Shown: positions 1 to 12,800 of the stretch, one piece after another
Layout: each line of letters opens with the position of its first letter
Numbering within the stretch: position 1 is the first letter of the stretch
Assembly: GCA_023053545.1 (NCBI GenBank)
Contig: JAKZAN010000004.1
Span: forward strand, 8,990,001-9,054,000
Reading direction: 5' to 3'
DNA: 64,000 bases
Source of the DNA: Lepidurus packardi
Lineage: Eukaryota > Arthropoda > Branchiopoda > Notostraca > Triopsidae
The notes under the pieces: generated by a model
What the model was told of the DNA's origin: nothing
Database searches by the model: none
The model's input: only the letters and a program-made list of their open reading frames with translations
Translations under genes and position numbers: made by a program

Positions 1-612
1 TTAATGTCGGGGAGAAATATAGACGTCTGCACGTTTAGCATAACTAATCCACACAAAAGTTTTCGTATATTTCTGCAATAATATGTACCTACGAAAACTT
101 TGCCGCCGATAAGTTTGTCAATATTGTGCAAAAATGTGCTGCAGGAGTGTGTCGATATAATTCCGCAGAAATATATTTCTGCAAATAGTCTTTCTGCGTA
201 AACTTTTTTTCTGGAGTATTTCTGCAGAAACGTTGTCGAATTGTACTCCTGACCAAATGTATGAAAACTTTCTGCAGTAATTGCGTTTCCCATAGACATG
301 AATTTCAACGTTCTTGCAGAAATACTTGTGAAAGTTTGTCTGCAGAAAGGTATTTTTGAAACTTTTACTGCAGAAATGTACTCGCAAAGTAAAAGGATCG
401 CGCAGGAAATAACTCCTCTGATACTACAAATCCACTTCTATTTCTTCAGAAATGGATTCCCGTATAGACATTCTGTTATCGAAATTTATTGTATTGGAAG
501 AGTTTGAAGAACTGATTTTGTTGCTTTTTTCTTTTTGGGCCATGTGCCTGGGTGTCATTCAACAGGTTTGTCACCGGTCGGCGGATCACTGCAGCCGCAG
601 AAAGCCATCAAC
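1..612. other. 5' flank / probable 5' UTR region of TMTC3
   Basis: No coding sequence is supported here. The stretch up to about 450 is dense in ATTTCTGC / GCAGAAAT octamers (for example at 69, 165, 175 and 218). A pyrimidine tract around 519-537 followed by an AG at 564-565 could be the acceptor of a 5' UTR exon leading to the ATG at 613. That is inference; no TATA box or initiator was recognised. Confidence 0.4.
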
Positions 613-804
613 ATGTCTGGCTCATCTTGGACAGTGCAGGCGATAGTTTTGGCCTTCTTGAGTTTGACAGTGTATTGGAACGCTCTGCAGTGCGGATTCG
701 TGTTTGACGACATCAGCGCTATCAAAGATAACAAGGATTTGAGGCCACACACGCCCATTGCCAACTTGTTCTTCAACGACTTTTGGGGAACCCTCTTAGT
801 CAAG
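613..804 (+). CDS. TMTC3: TMTC3 coding exon 1
   Basis: Encodes residues 1-64: first membrane segment, then the luminal loop with FVFDD and the NDFWGT block. In-frame ATGs upstream (for example at 541) would add a Gln/Ser-rich stretch not expected of the family, so 613 is preferred. The donor GTAGAAA at 805 is phase 0. Confidence 0.9.
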
Positions 805-3800
805 GTAGAAAGAAATAAATTTCTTCCTCCTTTTTTTTCCTTCCTATTTCTTTTTCCTCTCTCGCTGTCGCTTTCTCTCTTACCCTTTAGAGTCGGCAAT
901 TCGACATCTTTTATCTATGTCGCTCCCTTTTACGGTTATCTTCTCCCTCCCCCCGCCTTAAAAAAAAAGAAGAAAAATTTAGAATGACCACTCACGAGCT
1001 TCAGCCACCCTAGACGAGTTGAAGAAGAAGCAGAAGAAAAGGAAAAAGAAAGAGAAAAAAACTGTCTTTGACGATTCTTTATTTCATCAGAATTGAAGCA
1101 GAACACGGGCCAGGCGGAGATGGAGGCAAGAAAAGTCCATTTTGATAGCTAACGAGTAGCAATTGAGTTCGACAGCCCATCAGGTCTGTCTTCCAGGGGT
1201 TGTGGGTGGTTTTCAAGGGTTGTGAGATTCTAAGCATTCAAGGTTCACTGTTTCAATAGTATAATAAAGGAAGAACTTTTTATCACCCGATTTATTGATT
1301 TGTTTACTACTTATTTTTGCAAATGTTTATGTTTGCCATTTTTTAGGGGTGGGGCAGAGAACTAAAGGGGGGGAATCGACTGTCGCCTCGAGAGTGTCGG
1401 AATGAGGTTGGAGCAGTTTACGACGTACTTGGGCATGGCCAACGTAATATGCAATATGCGTGTGTTTATAGACTGTGTGAACTTCGGTTCAAGCTGGGGG
1501 TATGGGCTTTGCTCTTCTCAGTGTCTCGCCAAGTTTCCACGGAGTATAGTCAGTTTAACTTTGGAGAGTTTATGTTTCCGGGCACGAGCACAACTTTAGA
1601 GTAAGAAGGACACAGAATGGCCCCTGGTTTTGTGTCTTGGAGCGCAAAACCAGCTTTTCATTGAACTGGGACCAGCCGTGAATAGGTTTCCCAAGTTATC
1701 TTTCCCCGGAAAGGAAACGAACTTAAATATTGTTTAAAGAGAGAGGAACGGCGAGATAACAGAGAGAGATGTTTTGGGGTGAGGAATTAGGTAGCTCGTA
1801 GTTGTTGTGATGGTGGTTCTGCAGGAGTTGGTTGCAGTTTGTTAAGGTCGAGCGGGGGCCTTCGTATATTGAAAGCGATGCTTTTGGGAAGGCTTTCTGT
1901 ATTGGATTGCCGGACGCGATTAGTGTTCTGTGGAGCACAGCAAAGCTTTTCCAAAGTTAGGGCCGTGCTGCTCTTGCGGAATTTCGAACGAAATCTCTTA
2001 CGAACGCCAGAGATTTTCTTCCCGTGCCTTGTCGAGGGACAGAAATGGGAAGAATTTGACGTCTTCAAACGTGTGAGCGCATCAATATAGATTTTTACTT
2101 TTTTTTTTCCTTGACTATTTTTTGGGGTCTCCCAATGGGACCCATTCATAGTTAGAATTTGAAAGATTTGGAGGACATTGGTGTCAAAAATAGCCAAGTT
2201 TATGTGGTTTTGTGGAGCAGAAATTTATTCAGTAGCAAACAGCGCAACATTCCAGTTAATGGAACGTTTTGTAGCAAGGTAATGGAACTCTTTTGCCCCC
2301 CAAAAAACAGGCGTTCAGTTGGTATTTGTCGATTATTTCTGCAGAAATTCCGTACTTTTCCTGGGGTAGTTGAAAGTTTATGGTCTGCAATGACGAGTGT
2401 TTCGTTTCTGTAATCAGGATTTCAATGTCTACAGTAATTGAAGCTTTATTTCTGCCGGTGATCGAAAGCTTAAAATCTGCATTAAACGCACGTTTAGTTC
2501 CCAGTAATCGAGCTGCTAAGGTGTGCAGTAATAAATGTTGTCGACAGTAATAAGTTAATGTAAGAACAATAATCGAGCGTTAGATATATAGTAATAGAAG
2601 TTAAAACTTGGCAGAAATTGGCTTAAATTCCGCAGAAATGCGTCCTGTATTAGGGAGCAGGTGAGGCTTGCTGCTGGGCTTAGTTCTCCCTAGGGAGATT
2701 TATTTTGTGTTTATAAAGGAAACGAGACTTTGGGAGAAATCCTTCCAACGACATGGTTTGGCGCAAAGTAGCAATTAGCCGCTTTTTAGGCAGATCGTTA
2801 GGGTTAACACCATAGCTTTGCAAGACCTTTGTAAGTACGGAAGGCAGCGTGGGAAGTTTGGGGTGGGAATTTTCTAGTTTCACGCAAATCATGGAAATCA
2901 CATCTACTTACCCTCTTCAACTTTGCACATGGACGCCTTTCTTGTGCTTGTTATGATAGCTTAAACAATAATTGTAGCAAAGCGGAAGGGGGAGCCTGTC
3001 AACGGGGTGAAAATTCCAGTAGTAGGGTTGTTAAGTGTCTTGTTTTATTTGATTAGACCGCCAAGGCGTCGTTAAAATGTAAACATGGTTTATAATGCAT
3101 TCTTCGGTTTCTGCGTTTCCCCTTGGCGGGTTGCGTGTTTAACGGTTTCCGAGTTCTGTGGTACGGTTAACCTTTGGGCAATTTCTGGAGTGAAGTCGCA
3201 TCTCTCTCTCTCTCTCTTGTTTGTTTTGCCATTATTTTTAAGATGAGCAAAGTAAGTGAATGTATGTTCTTTGTCTAAACAAGAAGCGCTAGTTGTCCCG
3301 TTGAAAACATTCGCTAAATCTCCATGTGGTACGCTGCCTGTTCCTGTCCCGATTCGCGTTTCTGAACAGTGAACCGGGGTTTCTTTGCCGTTGCGGCGTC
3401 TTTGTTTACTGCTAGGCAAGGACAACCGTTGGGTGGCGGGGGACGTGTTTTGAGTGTTCATTGTTGTTTGTGTTTGAATATGGAATTTTGTTACAAATTA
3501 AGGTACATTTTGCAATAGCATTAAAATACAATCTAGCTTATATTTAAGTACAGATTTGAACTGAAAAGCATTGGAGATAATTTAAGCTGACTTTAAAAGC
3601 GAAAACTTACTTTAAATTTAGCATTTAGTTAAACCTACTTATATATCCTGTCTGAGATAAGACTTGTCGAAGAGTAGGCTAAATTGGATGAAGTTTTACA
3701 CTACATAAGCTTCTTAAAAGGTTTTCATGTCTTGAAAAGGGGACATTTTGTTTTGTATTTTGCTGACTAGAAACTTCCCCCAGTCCTTTATAACATGTAC

Positions 3801-6800
3801 AATATTCCAGTAGTCCTTAACTGCTTGACATGGAAAACTAGTCCCTTATGCAAACAAGGTGACTTGTATGGTTTCAGCCACCATTTTTCTGTATTTTTAT
3901 GGTAAGCACAAAAGTCGCGTAAGAGCAAGCAACTTAGCTAAACAAAGCTGCAAGCCCCATTTAGTTGGGTCTTTTATTTATTTGAAGAGACATGTATAGA
4001 ACCTTGTAGTCCAAGTCTTTTGCTTTTCGTAGCTTCTTTCTTTTGCGATTGCTATTCTCCTTGACCTCACAAAGTCTTGCCAGTACAGCTTAAAGAGACG
4101 CCTGAGTTGACAAAAAGATTGGGAAACTCATCTGCGGGGCCGCAGGGGCAGAAGCAGATCTAGAAAATCTGCCCCAAGAAGAGATATAACAACAGTAACA
4201 ACAAGAGATATACAACAGCAGTACTGGACCGGCAACTATTACGTAATGCAAAGTTGGGTTGTAAGGATATTATTTGCTAATGTTTTAATTAGTATAAAGA
4301 TTTGTTACTGTTATTAATTAGAACTGTTGTTACTGTCATCGTATTTTTCAGAAACACGAGTAGGGTTGGGAGTGGAGATGACAAGCGTTACTTGGCGTTT
4401 TGGACAGCCCCGTCTGTCGCCCTTCAGAACAAAAAAGTTCAACTTTCTGGATATGAGAAAGGAAAGAAACGTAAAGAAAAATCATGTTGCTTGGCCCTCG
4501 TTTTCATGTTCTACTAGAACTAACAGCAAAAGCCCCCGAAGTCGTGAGCAGCGGAAGAGAGGGATGATTCCTTGAAGGAAGTTCTAGAGTTGGAGGAAGA
4601 GAGCAAATGTTGGGTTTTTTAGCTTAGAGGAGAGCGAGCGAGAGTGAGAGAGAGAGCTGCTGCTGTTGCTGTGCTAAAAGGGGGCATTTTGAATGGCCAA
4701 TTTCCCCGGAGACAATGAAGACAATGGAGCAGCATGGCCACCACTACAGCCCAAGCGAGGTCCGCATAGTCTTTCTAGTTTTCTTCCCACCATGGAAGAG
4801 AGATAGAGAGTAAAAAAAATAAGATGGAAGAGCTAACGGTGGCAGACGGGAAATAGGAGGTTTGACAAAGGCAGAACAAGGCTCTGCTCTGCGGTTTTCC
4901 TTTGAAGTTTAATTAGCTTAAAAGGGCTTTTCGAATTGTCTTAAGTTCTGTAAGAAAATAAGATGTTTACGTGCTAAAGATGCCTTGTTACTGTGATTTC
5001 AGTGTACGATGGCATTTTTTAAAGTAATATTTGTAAGTAGTTAAGCACTGTGAAGTGATTGGCCTGCTTTTTGGTGGGAAACATTGCTGTACGGAACGGT
5101 GCTAAGCTAGTTCCTTTCATTAAATTAGCAATACTTCTTACAGTAATTTTCTCAGTAATAGCATGGTGTATGTTTGAGTAGAGGCATATCTCAAAGTTTC
5201 GTTGTGTCGCTTCAAAATTGGAAAAAATGGGAAAGTTTTTTTTTATACTTTCTGCAGATTCCAAGTTGGTTCCGACCTATTAGTTGCCGGAGTTTGCCAG
5301 GTTTCCCAGAATGTCCTAAACTTTTTTTGGCCAAGTTTCTTGTTTCGTTTATTTTTTCTTCCTGCTGGGGTGATATTTACTTTATCTGCCAGGAGTTGTG
5401 TGACGTTTGAGCTAAATTGTAGGTTAATCAAATTGAAACCGACTTTGGGGAAACTCCGCGGGCTTCAAGTGTCGAGCAGAGTGTTACCAACAACACTTTG
5501 TCTGCTGGTATTTAGTTTTAGGTTTAGAAACATTGATTTTTTTGTCTGGCGCTCTCCTCTCTCGCTAACGTTTCTGCTTGACACGTGACAGGAAAAGAGA
5601 GATCTGATGTGAAGTTGAACTTTGGGATGCTTGGCGATACTTTGCATTGTCTTCCAAAGGGCTCAAAGTACCCAATTTTGTGTTCTCAAATTAAAGAAAG
5701 AGAGAGGAAGAGGTAGATTGAAGGGATTTATCTCGTTAATCTGTGCCGCTTAGCTAGATTTCTTCTTGCGAAACCCGAAACGACTTGAGATGGACACGTG
5801 GGCCGCACTTTTCATTGTTTTTGCTCCTTCTTTGTTTTGGGGGAATTGGTGGATAGTAGGAAAGGATTTTTGGAGCCACTTTTACCCTTTTTTGTTTTTC
5901 TTTTCCCCTGATGTGCTTGTGATTGGCGATAGTTAGCGTCAGGAACCGTAAATGGCACCCAAGCTTGCGCTTAACGGGCTGAAAATTTTCATGACCCAAA
6001 ACAAGACTGTTAGTAGCCGTAAAATTGGTATTATATGTCGTCACGCGTAAAAGAAAGCACCGGAGAAATTCTGTCCCGTCGCAATTGTGGTCCTTTCTTG
6101 ATCTGTAAAGGGAGGAAAAAAAAACAGCCAAAAATTACGGAGCAGAAAGGCAGTAGAAATGCTGTCGCAGCTCGATAAGCTATACAGAGTGTCTTAGTTG
6201 TTGTTGACAAGGCTTCGCTCCCACTCTCTCTCTATATAGGGAACCAAAAATCAAGCCAATAAGACACACCCATCTTCCTCGAAAGGTCACTATGGCAGCA
6301 GCATGTGAGGCATGCCAAACTAGTGGCAGAAATGAGCTGCAGCAATCAGAATGTGTGTTGAGTTTGTCCAATTACATGGGTTCGTATCAAGACTGGTGGA
6401 AAGAACGGTTGCCCGGAATAGCTTCTTCAAGCGTGATCTTTCGCTTATTTGGGGTCCTAGAACGGCTATAATAGCATAACCCTGCAATTACCCTTTCTCA
6501 AATCGTTCGCTGTCACAGTACCGTATTTCTGCCTCTTCAAAATTCCAACAAGGGGCGGGGCTATGAACCATAAATGACGCCATCTAGGGGCGAAGACGCT
6601 TATTAGCTCCCACAAGCTCGATTTAGAAAGGCTTTCTAAAAGTTTCTGGAACGTGAAACTTGGTTCTTTTTTGAAAAACTTTTGCAAACGGATAAGGAAA
6701 GGAGGAGTATGGAGGGGCTTCAAGTGCCGACAGGAGAAGGGAGAAGAGGGCCCAGACAAGCTAGTTTTTGTTTCTGAATCCATAGTCATATGGATTTGGA

Positions 6801-9800
6801 TTGGGGGGGGGGGGTCCCTGCTGGTGTGCGCCCGTTACGCAAAAGCTCGTAGGCATCGATCCTTTTGTGCTTTTTTGCTTTCTCGCTTGTAGATAGTATA
6901 TAGACGGTATATTGAGATTGATCGCTGTTACGTGTTTGCAGAGCTGCCTTAATGACCCTGCATTGGTTTTTATTCATGCGTGGGGTGGGTGGGGGATCAA
7001 CTAGCAGATGAGATCCCAACTCGCTTTTCCAGAGGCGTTGACCCATGCCTTCACTTGTGGTTCAGCCGAGCGCACACATTACAAACACAAATCGAAATCT
7101 TCGGGACTTGGAGTCACTCTTAGGAACTTTTAGGGGAGGATTTAATTCCAGCAAGCAAATGTTCGAAAAAATCCCACCCCCCACCCCATGACGGTGTTAT
7201 ACTAGCGCTCTTGATTTCTATCAGCGCTTCTTAGTTGAAGGAGAAGAGGGATGAAAATGGAGAGGAAAGAAAAAAGTTGTCGATTCTTAGTTGTTGGTAA
7301 GTGAGAAATCTTCTGTTCGGAACATCCTCAATAAGCACAAGTCTTGGGGTGCTGCGAAGCTAAAGGCTTCGTGACTCAATTGTCTTTTACGAGCTAGTGA
7401 GGATGGGGGGGAGGGGGGTAAAAAGGTCCGAAGACAAAAAGAAGGAACAAGCGAAAAGAGAACGAAAAGCAAAAGTCACTACCAAAAGCCCATTGCATTG
7501 TTCGTTACGGCCTGCTACTCCCAAGAGTATTGGCACTACTGGCTTCCGAAGACTGGACTTACATAAATTTTATTTCTGCCTCGGGGAGGAAGCCGAGGGG
7601 CTGCCTTAGGTTTACCCTCCTAAGTTCCAGCAACTTGGTTCTTCTTCTTCGCCATCGTCTTCTGCTTCGCTCGTTTTCTGTCTGGGGAAAAAGAGGACCG
7701 GCCACAGGATATATACTCCATGTACTCATATCCAAAATCGAAGCTCGTCGTTGGGTGGATGAATCCCACGAGTCCAAGCGAGCCCAGAAATGTTATTGGC
7801 AGAAAATGGAAAATTTTCGGACGTGTTATTGAAGGCTCTTTGGCCACAAGCAAAAGTAAATAAAAAACACTGCACAGGGCTCGGATTTGCTTTGATGGTT
7901 AGATCGGGAGTCGTAATACTACGTATCGGTGGCAGAAATAGGTTATTTCTGCCCGGATATTTGTTGATATTTAGGCTCTAAGGCCATGCTTATTTCTTCT
8001 CTTGTTGAGTCGAGATCCAATTTAGAAACTCGGGGGAAGAAAATCTAAAAATAGAATAGACCAGAGTTGGATCGATACCATTTATGAGGCAGAACACAAG
8101 TGACAAGGCAAATGAGACAGTGTACTATCTGTTTCCTCGGAATTTCTCTGAAATTAAGTGGGCGTAGCAATACACAGTAATTTTACAATCACGGGAAGAC
8201 TGGTACTTTTATGGGGGGGAAGCACTTTGCTGGCTTGTAATCTGGACATTTCTAAAAAATCAACGTCACACTTAAGCGTCTATGAGTGGATTCTAAGAAG
8301 GCTAAAGAACCGAAACGAAGGAAATCATCTCCAAAGTGAAGCAGACTAGAATTTTTCTGAAGACTTTCAAGGCAGAATCTTGGCCTTGTCGTTTCTTTTT
8401 TTCTTTGAACCTCAGCTACACTAAACTTTCTCTAATGAAATATGCAGCAAAAGGAATTTCGTATTCATTCAGATTTACTACAGAAGATTTTGTCTGAACA
8501 TAAGCTTCATTTACGTCCCATTTGTACCACGTGAGCTTCTTATTTGGGGGAAGCTATACAGTTTTGTTAAACAATTTCAAGGTAAACTTTGTTGCTGCTT
8601 CTTAAAATCCAAGTGAGTTAGGGGGAATTACGAGTGTATTAGCCCAACCGATAAAGTAAAAAAAAAAAAAAAAGAAAGAATTGCTGCTATTGCATTACTA
8701 AGTTCAGTCAACTCCAGACGTTGAAATTTTACCCATAAGTTGGTTTAAAGCTACCTAGACTACTGCAAAACATGTCTGTTGATTGGTTGACGTGGTACCG
8801 ATACCTTCTAGAGCTTTATACTATCGGCGGAAAGCGTTGCTAAGTTAGGTTCGTCTGAAAGTTACATAGTTCAAGAAAACAAAAATCTCGCAATTTTCCT
8901 TTTTCTCCCGTTTCCTTTTCTTTCTTAAAAATGGGTGAAGGATAAAAAAAAGGTGCGGAATATATTACTTCAAGAAGCTACGGAAATGACTTCACAGTTT
9001 CCTTTTGTTTCAGAAAACAATAAGAAAAAATACATTTCCGCGTTTTTAAGTTATTTAAATTTGGGATTTGGGGCGTTTTGCTAGGGAGTAATATCGGGGT
9101 TGTGCGAAGTTGTGCACGTACAGTATCTCGCAGTCCGGATATCAAGGGTTTCCTTTACGTGACAGAGATACATGGCAGGTGCATAGCTGTTTGGTGGGTT
9201 TGGGGGGGAAAACGCTCTTAATTACATTCTTAGCACTGAGGTAGAAAACGCGAGCTCAAAGAGCAGCTCGTAAATTATTTCTGACTCGACTGGGTACGTT
9301 CGTGACGCTAGCGCCACCAAACGGCGGAACAACCGTGAGCGTGAATGTTGTATTGCTGCCTGGGAAATTGTTTCTACTTTGCACCAACGGGGAAACTAAC
9401 GTCCATCCTGAACCCCTCTTTTCATCGTTTCCCATTTTTCAGGGTCTTTTCCTTTCTTTTCAGTTGCGGGCTTTAATAAGTTTAAGTTTGGGAGTTGGCG
9501 CGGCGGTGGCTTCCGAGGAGCGGCCGAGGTGGGAATTGATTTTCTAATCAGTGCAGTAAAGAAGCGCTTGCCGAGAATAACACGACTTTCGCCTCCTTTA
9601 GCTTCCCTTGAGCTTGAGCTTTAGCAATGCCAATGTTATACCAAATACACACACACAACACGCGCAAATACATACAGGACTGAGGAACACTAGCTGATTG
9701 AATTAGGCCTTGACACTCCTGCTTTGGGGTTGTTTGTTGTTCGTTGCGTTGTCGAGAGAATCAAGGTTGTAGGGAATCTTGCTTTCGGCTGGGTACCGGG

Positions 9801-12800
9801 ATAGTATTGCGAAGGATTTCTGCTTCGCAGTTTGTTGAGAGAGATATATTTTCTATGCTTTTGGGGTCTTTCCGTGTTCTTACCTTGAGGTGTTTTTTTA
9901 TGATTAAGAAGCGAAAGCCCATTTAGCGTGACGCCCACAGCTTATCATCCAATTTCTAGCCAGCAGGAGGCAGAAAGGTGGTAAAGTTTCCACAAGCTAT
10001 AAAACGGGGGGTTTCCATATGGGAACGGCCCACTGCTATGTACTAGCAAGTTTATGGATTTAACCTAGGACTGAAGGTTAAGGGACTCTTGTGATACTTT
10101 GCGTAAGTTGTTTCGGCACAAAGGAGGTTTCGCCCTCAAAAACAGGAATGCTTTTAAACGGGTACCGCATTCCGCTGGGAAAGAGAGAGACAGAACGAAA
10201 GTGAGATGGAGAGAGGGTTGTTTTCTGACGTTACACAGCTCTCCCTAGGGACATTTTTGGTAGTTTAAAATTAGGGAGAGTCTTTGATCGTTCAGAAAAT
10301 TGTGATAGGAATCGGGCCCTCTGGCGGACGAATTCCGCAGAGGTTTTCAGATGGCAAAGAGAACACGAGGAAGAGATCCCAGCTCCTCGTGGGAATCGCC
10401 TCGCATTAAATTTAATGACGATAGAGCAAGCCCAGGAACAGTCAAGAGGAGAAGAGACTAGCTTTTAGGGTCCATCTTGCCCTAAAAAAGGACGAAAGGA
10501 AAAGGAAAAAGGAGTACCCCTAGGAAGCTGTCACCAAATAGCTTATTGACGTATGGTAAAAGTCCCGTAAAGTCTTTGGATAGATCCCTTTTCTTGGTTT
10601 TTCAAAAAAAAAAAGGAAAAAGAAGTTGACAAAGAGTGTATGGGTGGGACGAAGAAGAATGTGTTTTTTAAGTTGAGTAATAGATTGAAAGTTTCAATAT
10701 TTCCTTGTGAGTGCCAAGGCGAACGCTAAGGAGGGACTCTAAGCCCTTAACCCACGCCAAGGCATGGTTACTTTTTGGCGGGAAAGTAGACAAGATGGCG
10801 GCCGGATGCCTAAGCCCAGGCTCGCTGCCTAGCTTGCTGGTTGGGCTGGTGGGTGACAAGGAATCGGATTAGAAAAGATGGAATTGGAACCGTCTGTTCC
10901 TGTTCCCTGTGCTGTATGCTTTCGAGCTACATTCTAGTGTTCGCTGGGAGTTTTGTAAAGTGATTCGTGACTTGTTAAGTGTGAAATTCGAGTTGACAGG
11001 CCGTTTTTTTCTTTTCCGCTCAATTCATATTAAACTCTCAAGTTGCTTTTCTGATTCTTCGTTGTTGTCTTTTTCTTTCCTTTTTAAGAGGTAAAAGTAC
11101 CAGTAACTGAGGTACGTACACGCATAGCTAAAACGCGGAGAGAAAAATTAGGAAAACTTTAGTTTTAATAGAATGCAATTCTCATGTACGGACAACACAC
11201 ACATGCAGACAATCGCCCAATTCTCGTGCAGCATTGTTGAAGGCAAAATCTAGTTAACCAGACACCCAGTTTCTATATGCTCGACGGCTGCTACTGGCAC
11301 TGCCCTTTCTTCCTTTTTTTTTGCTTCTTCTTGTATTTCTGCTTACCCAAGGAGGATATTACAACAGACCTGCTTAATAATGGCAAGACCCTATAGAACG
11401 AGGAAGAGCGAGAGAACAGAGAAGAGAGAACACAGGCAGCAACACTCGCGGAAATTAATCGTATTTGCTTTCCCCACAAACTCCGAGCGACAAGATGAAC
11501 AGCTTATGCTATTCGGTTTTCCGGGTTTTGGCTCGCAGTAATGGTTGCCAGATACAAGGGAATTGGTGCAGACGTGGCATTTCTGCCCCCACCCAGGTTT
11601 TCTAGGGATTTTGGCGCAATTTTCACAGGAAATAATTGTTTTTTTGTTTGCTCTGTAGAGTTGGGAATGTGTTTGCCTGCTAAATGAACTGTGGGTCGAT
11701 CAAGACGCTTTTTGTCCCGCCTTTTCTTGCCTTTTTAGCTTTTATTGTTATGGTGATTTCTATTGGTCATATTGGGCCGCGCTACATAGCGAACATGGTG
11801 TATGGAGCTAAAGGAAATCCATAGACGTCTAATGTACCTGTAACTACCATTTGCTCTCAGAATCTTTTTTTTTTCGGGGGTTTTCCTGCGAGTTTCGGGG
11901 ACAAAGGCTTTTGTTGTAAAAGCCAGTAGATTGCTGTGTGTGGCCCTTTAGAAGCGAAAGAGAAAAGAAAATTGGGTACGCACGCACGACGTATGATATT
12001 CTGTGTGACGGGAGATTTTTACCCTCCGCTGAGAGGGGGAAAAAGGAAAGAGAGGGTGAAAAGCATAATCGTAATTGACTTCGCTAGCTATACTTTTTTT
12101 TTATCCATCATGGCGTTATTTTCCTCTTGAGGTTCAGCGGGGGTTCTCGGTTGTTTGGATAATGTGATTTTGTTATTGCTGTCACTGCTTGTCGTTTGCC
12201 TAACGGTTCCTTTGCATGATCCTAAGCGTGGGGTTCAGAATTCGTTATTATGACGTCACCTCCTGTTGGTTGAAAGTCATTTGCGAGTCCTGCAGGAAAG
12301 CAACGGGGTTTTTTCTATGGAAGCTGACCGGGCTCGTGGCGGTAGTCCGGCGTGCCTTGACGGGGCAGACTGTCCCCCAACACTTAAATTTTGTAGTGGT
12401 TCCTTGTAGGACCGTGTGTGAGCGAACAAGCAAGCCGGAGTAATGCTACAACTCCGGGCTGAGAGAAACCGTTAGCCGTTACGAGGGGAAACGGTCCCGT
12501 GACGTTGAATGTTGCACGGGTATCTATTGGTGCGCGATAGAAGGGGGTCTGCGAGGGGAACAAGCAAGCCGGAGTAACACGACGAGTCCGGCGAGAAATA
12601 CATCGGTTTTTGTCCTTTTCATCGTTAATTGAAGTAGCTGGGGAAAATTGGGTTCGAAGCTGTTTTTTCGTGGAGTGTTTTTATGTAGCGTTATGACGAC
12701 ATTGTATGCTCAAAATACAGCTTCTATTCTTTCCTTTAAGATTACCTAGAAAGGGAAAAAGTTTACAAAAGGTTTTTGAGCAATAAAAGTAAAGGATATT

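Noticed and set aside
12421..12480. CTGAGAGAAAC after hairpin copy 1, resembling a hammerhead ribozyme core
   Set aside because: There is no stem between CTGA-GA and GAAA, no conserved cleavage triplet arrangement, and copies 2 and 3 lack the motif.
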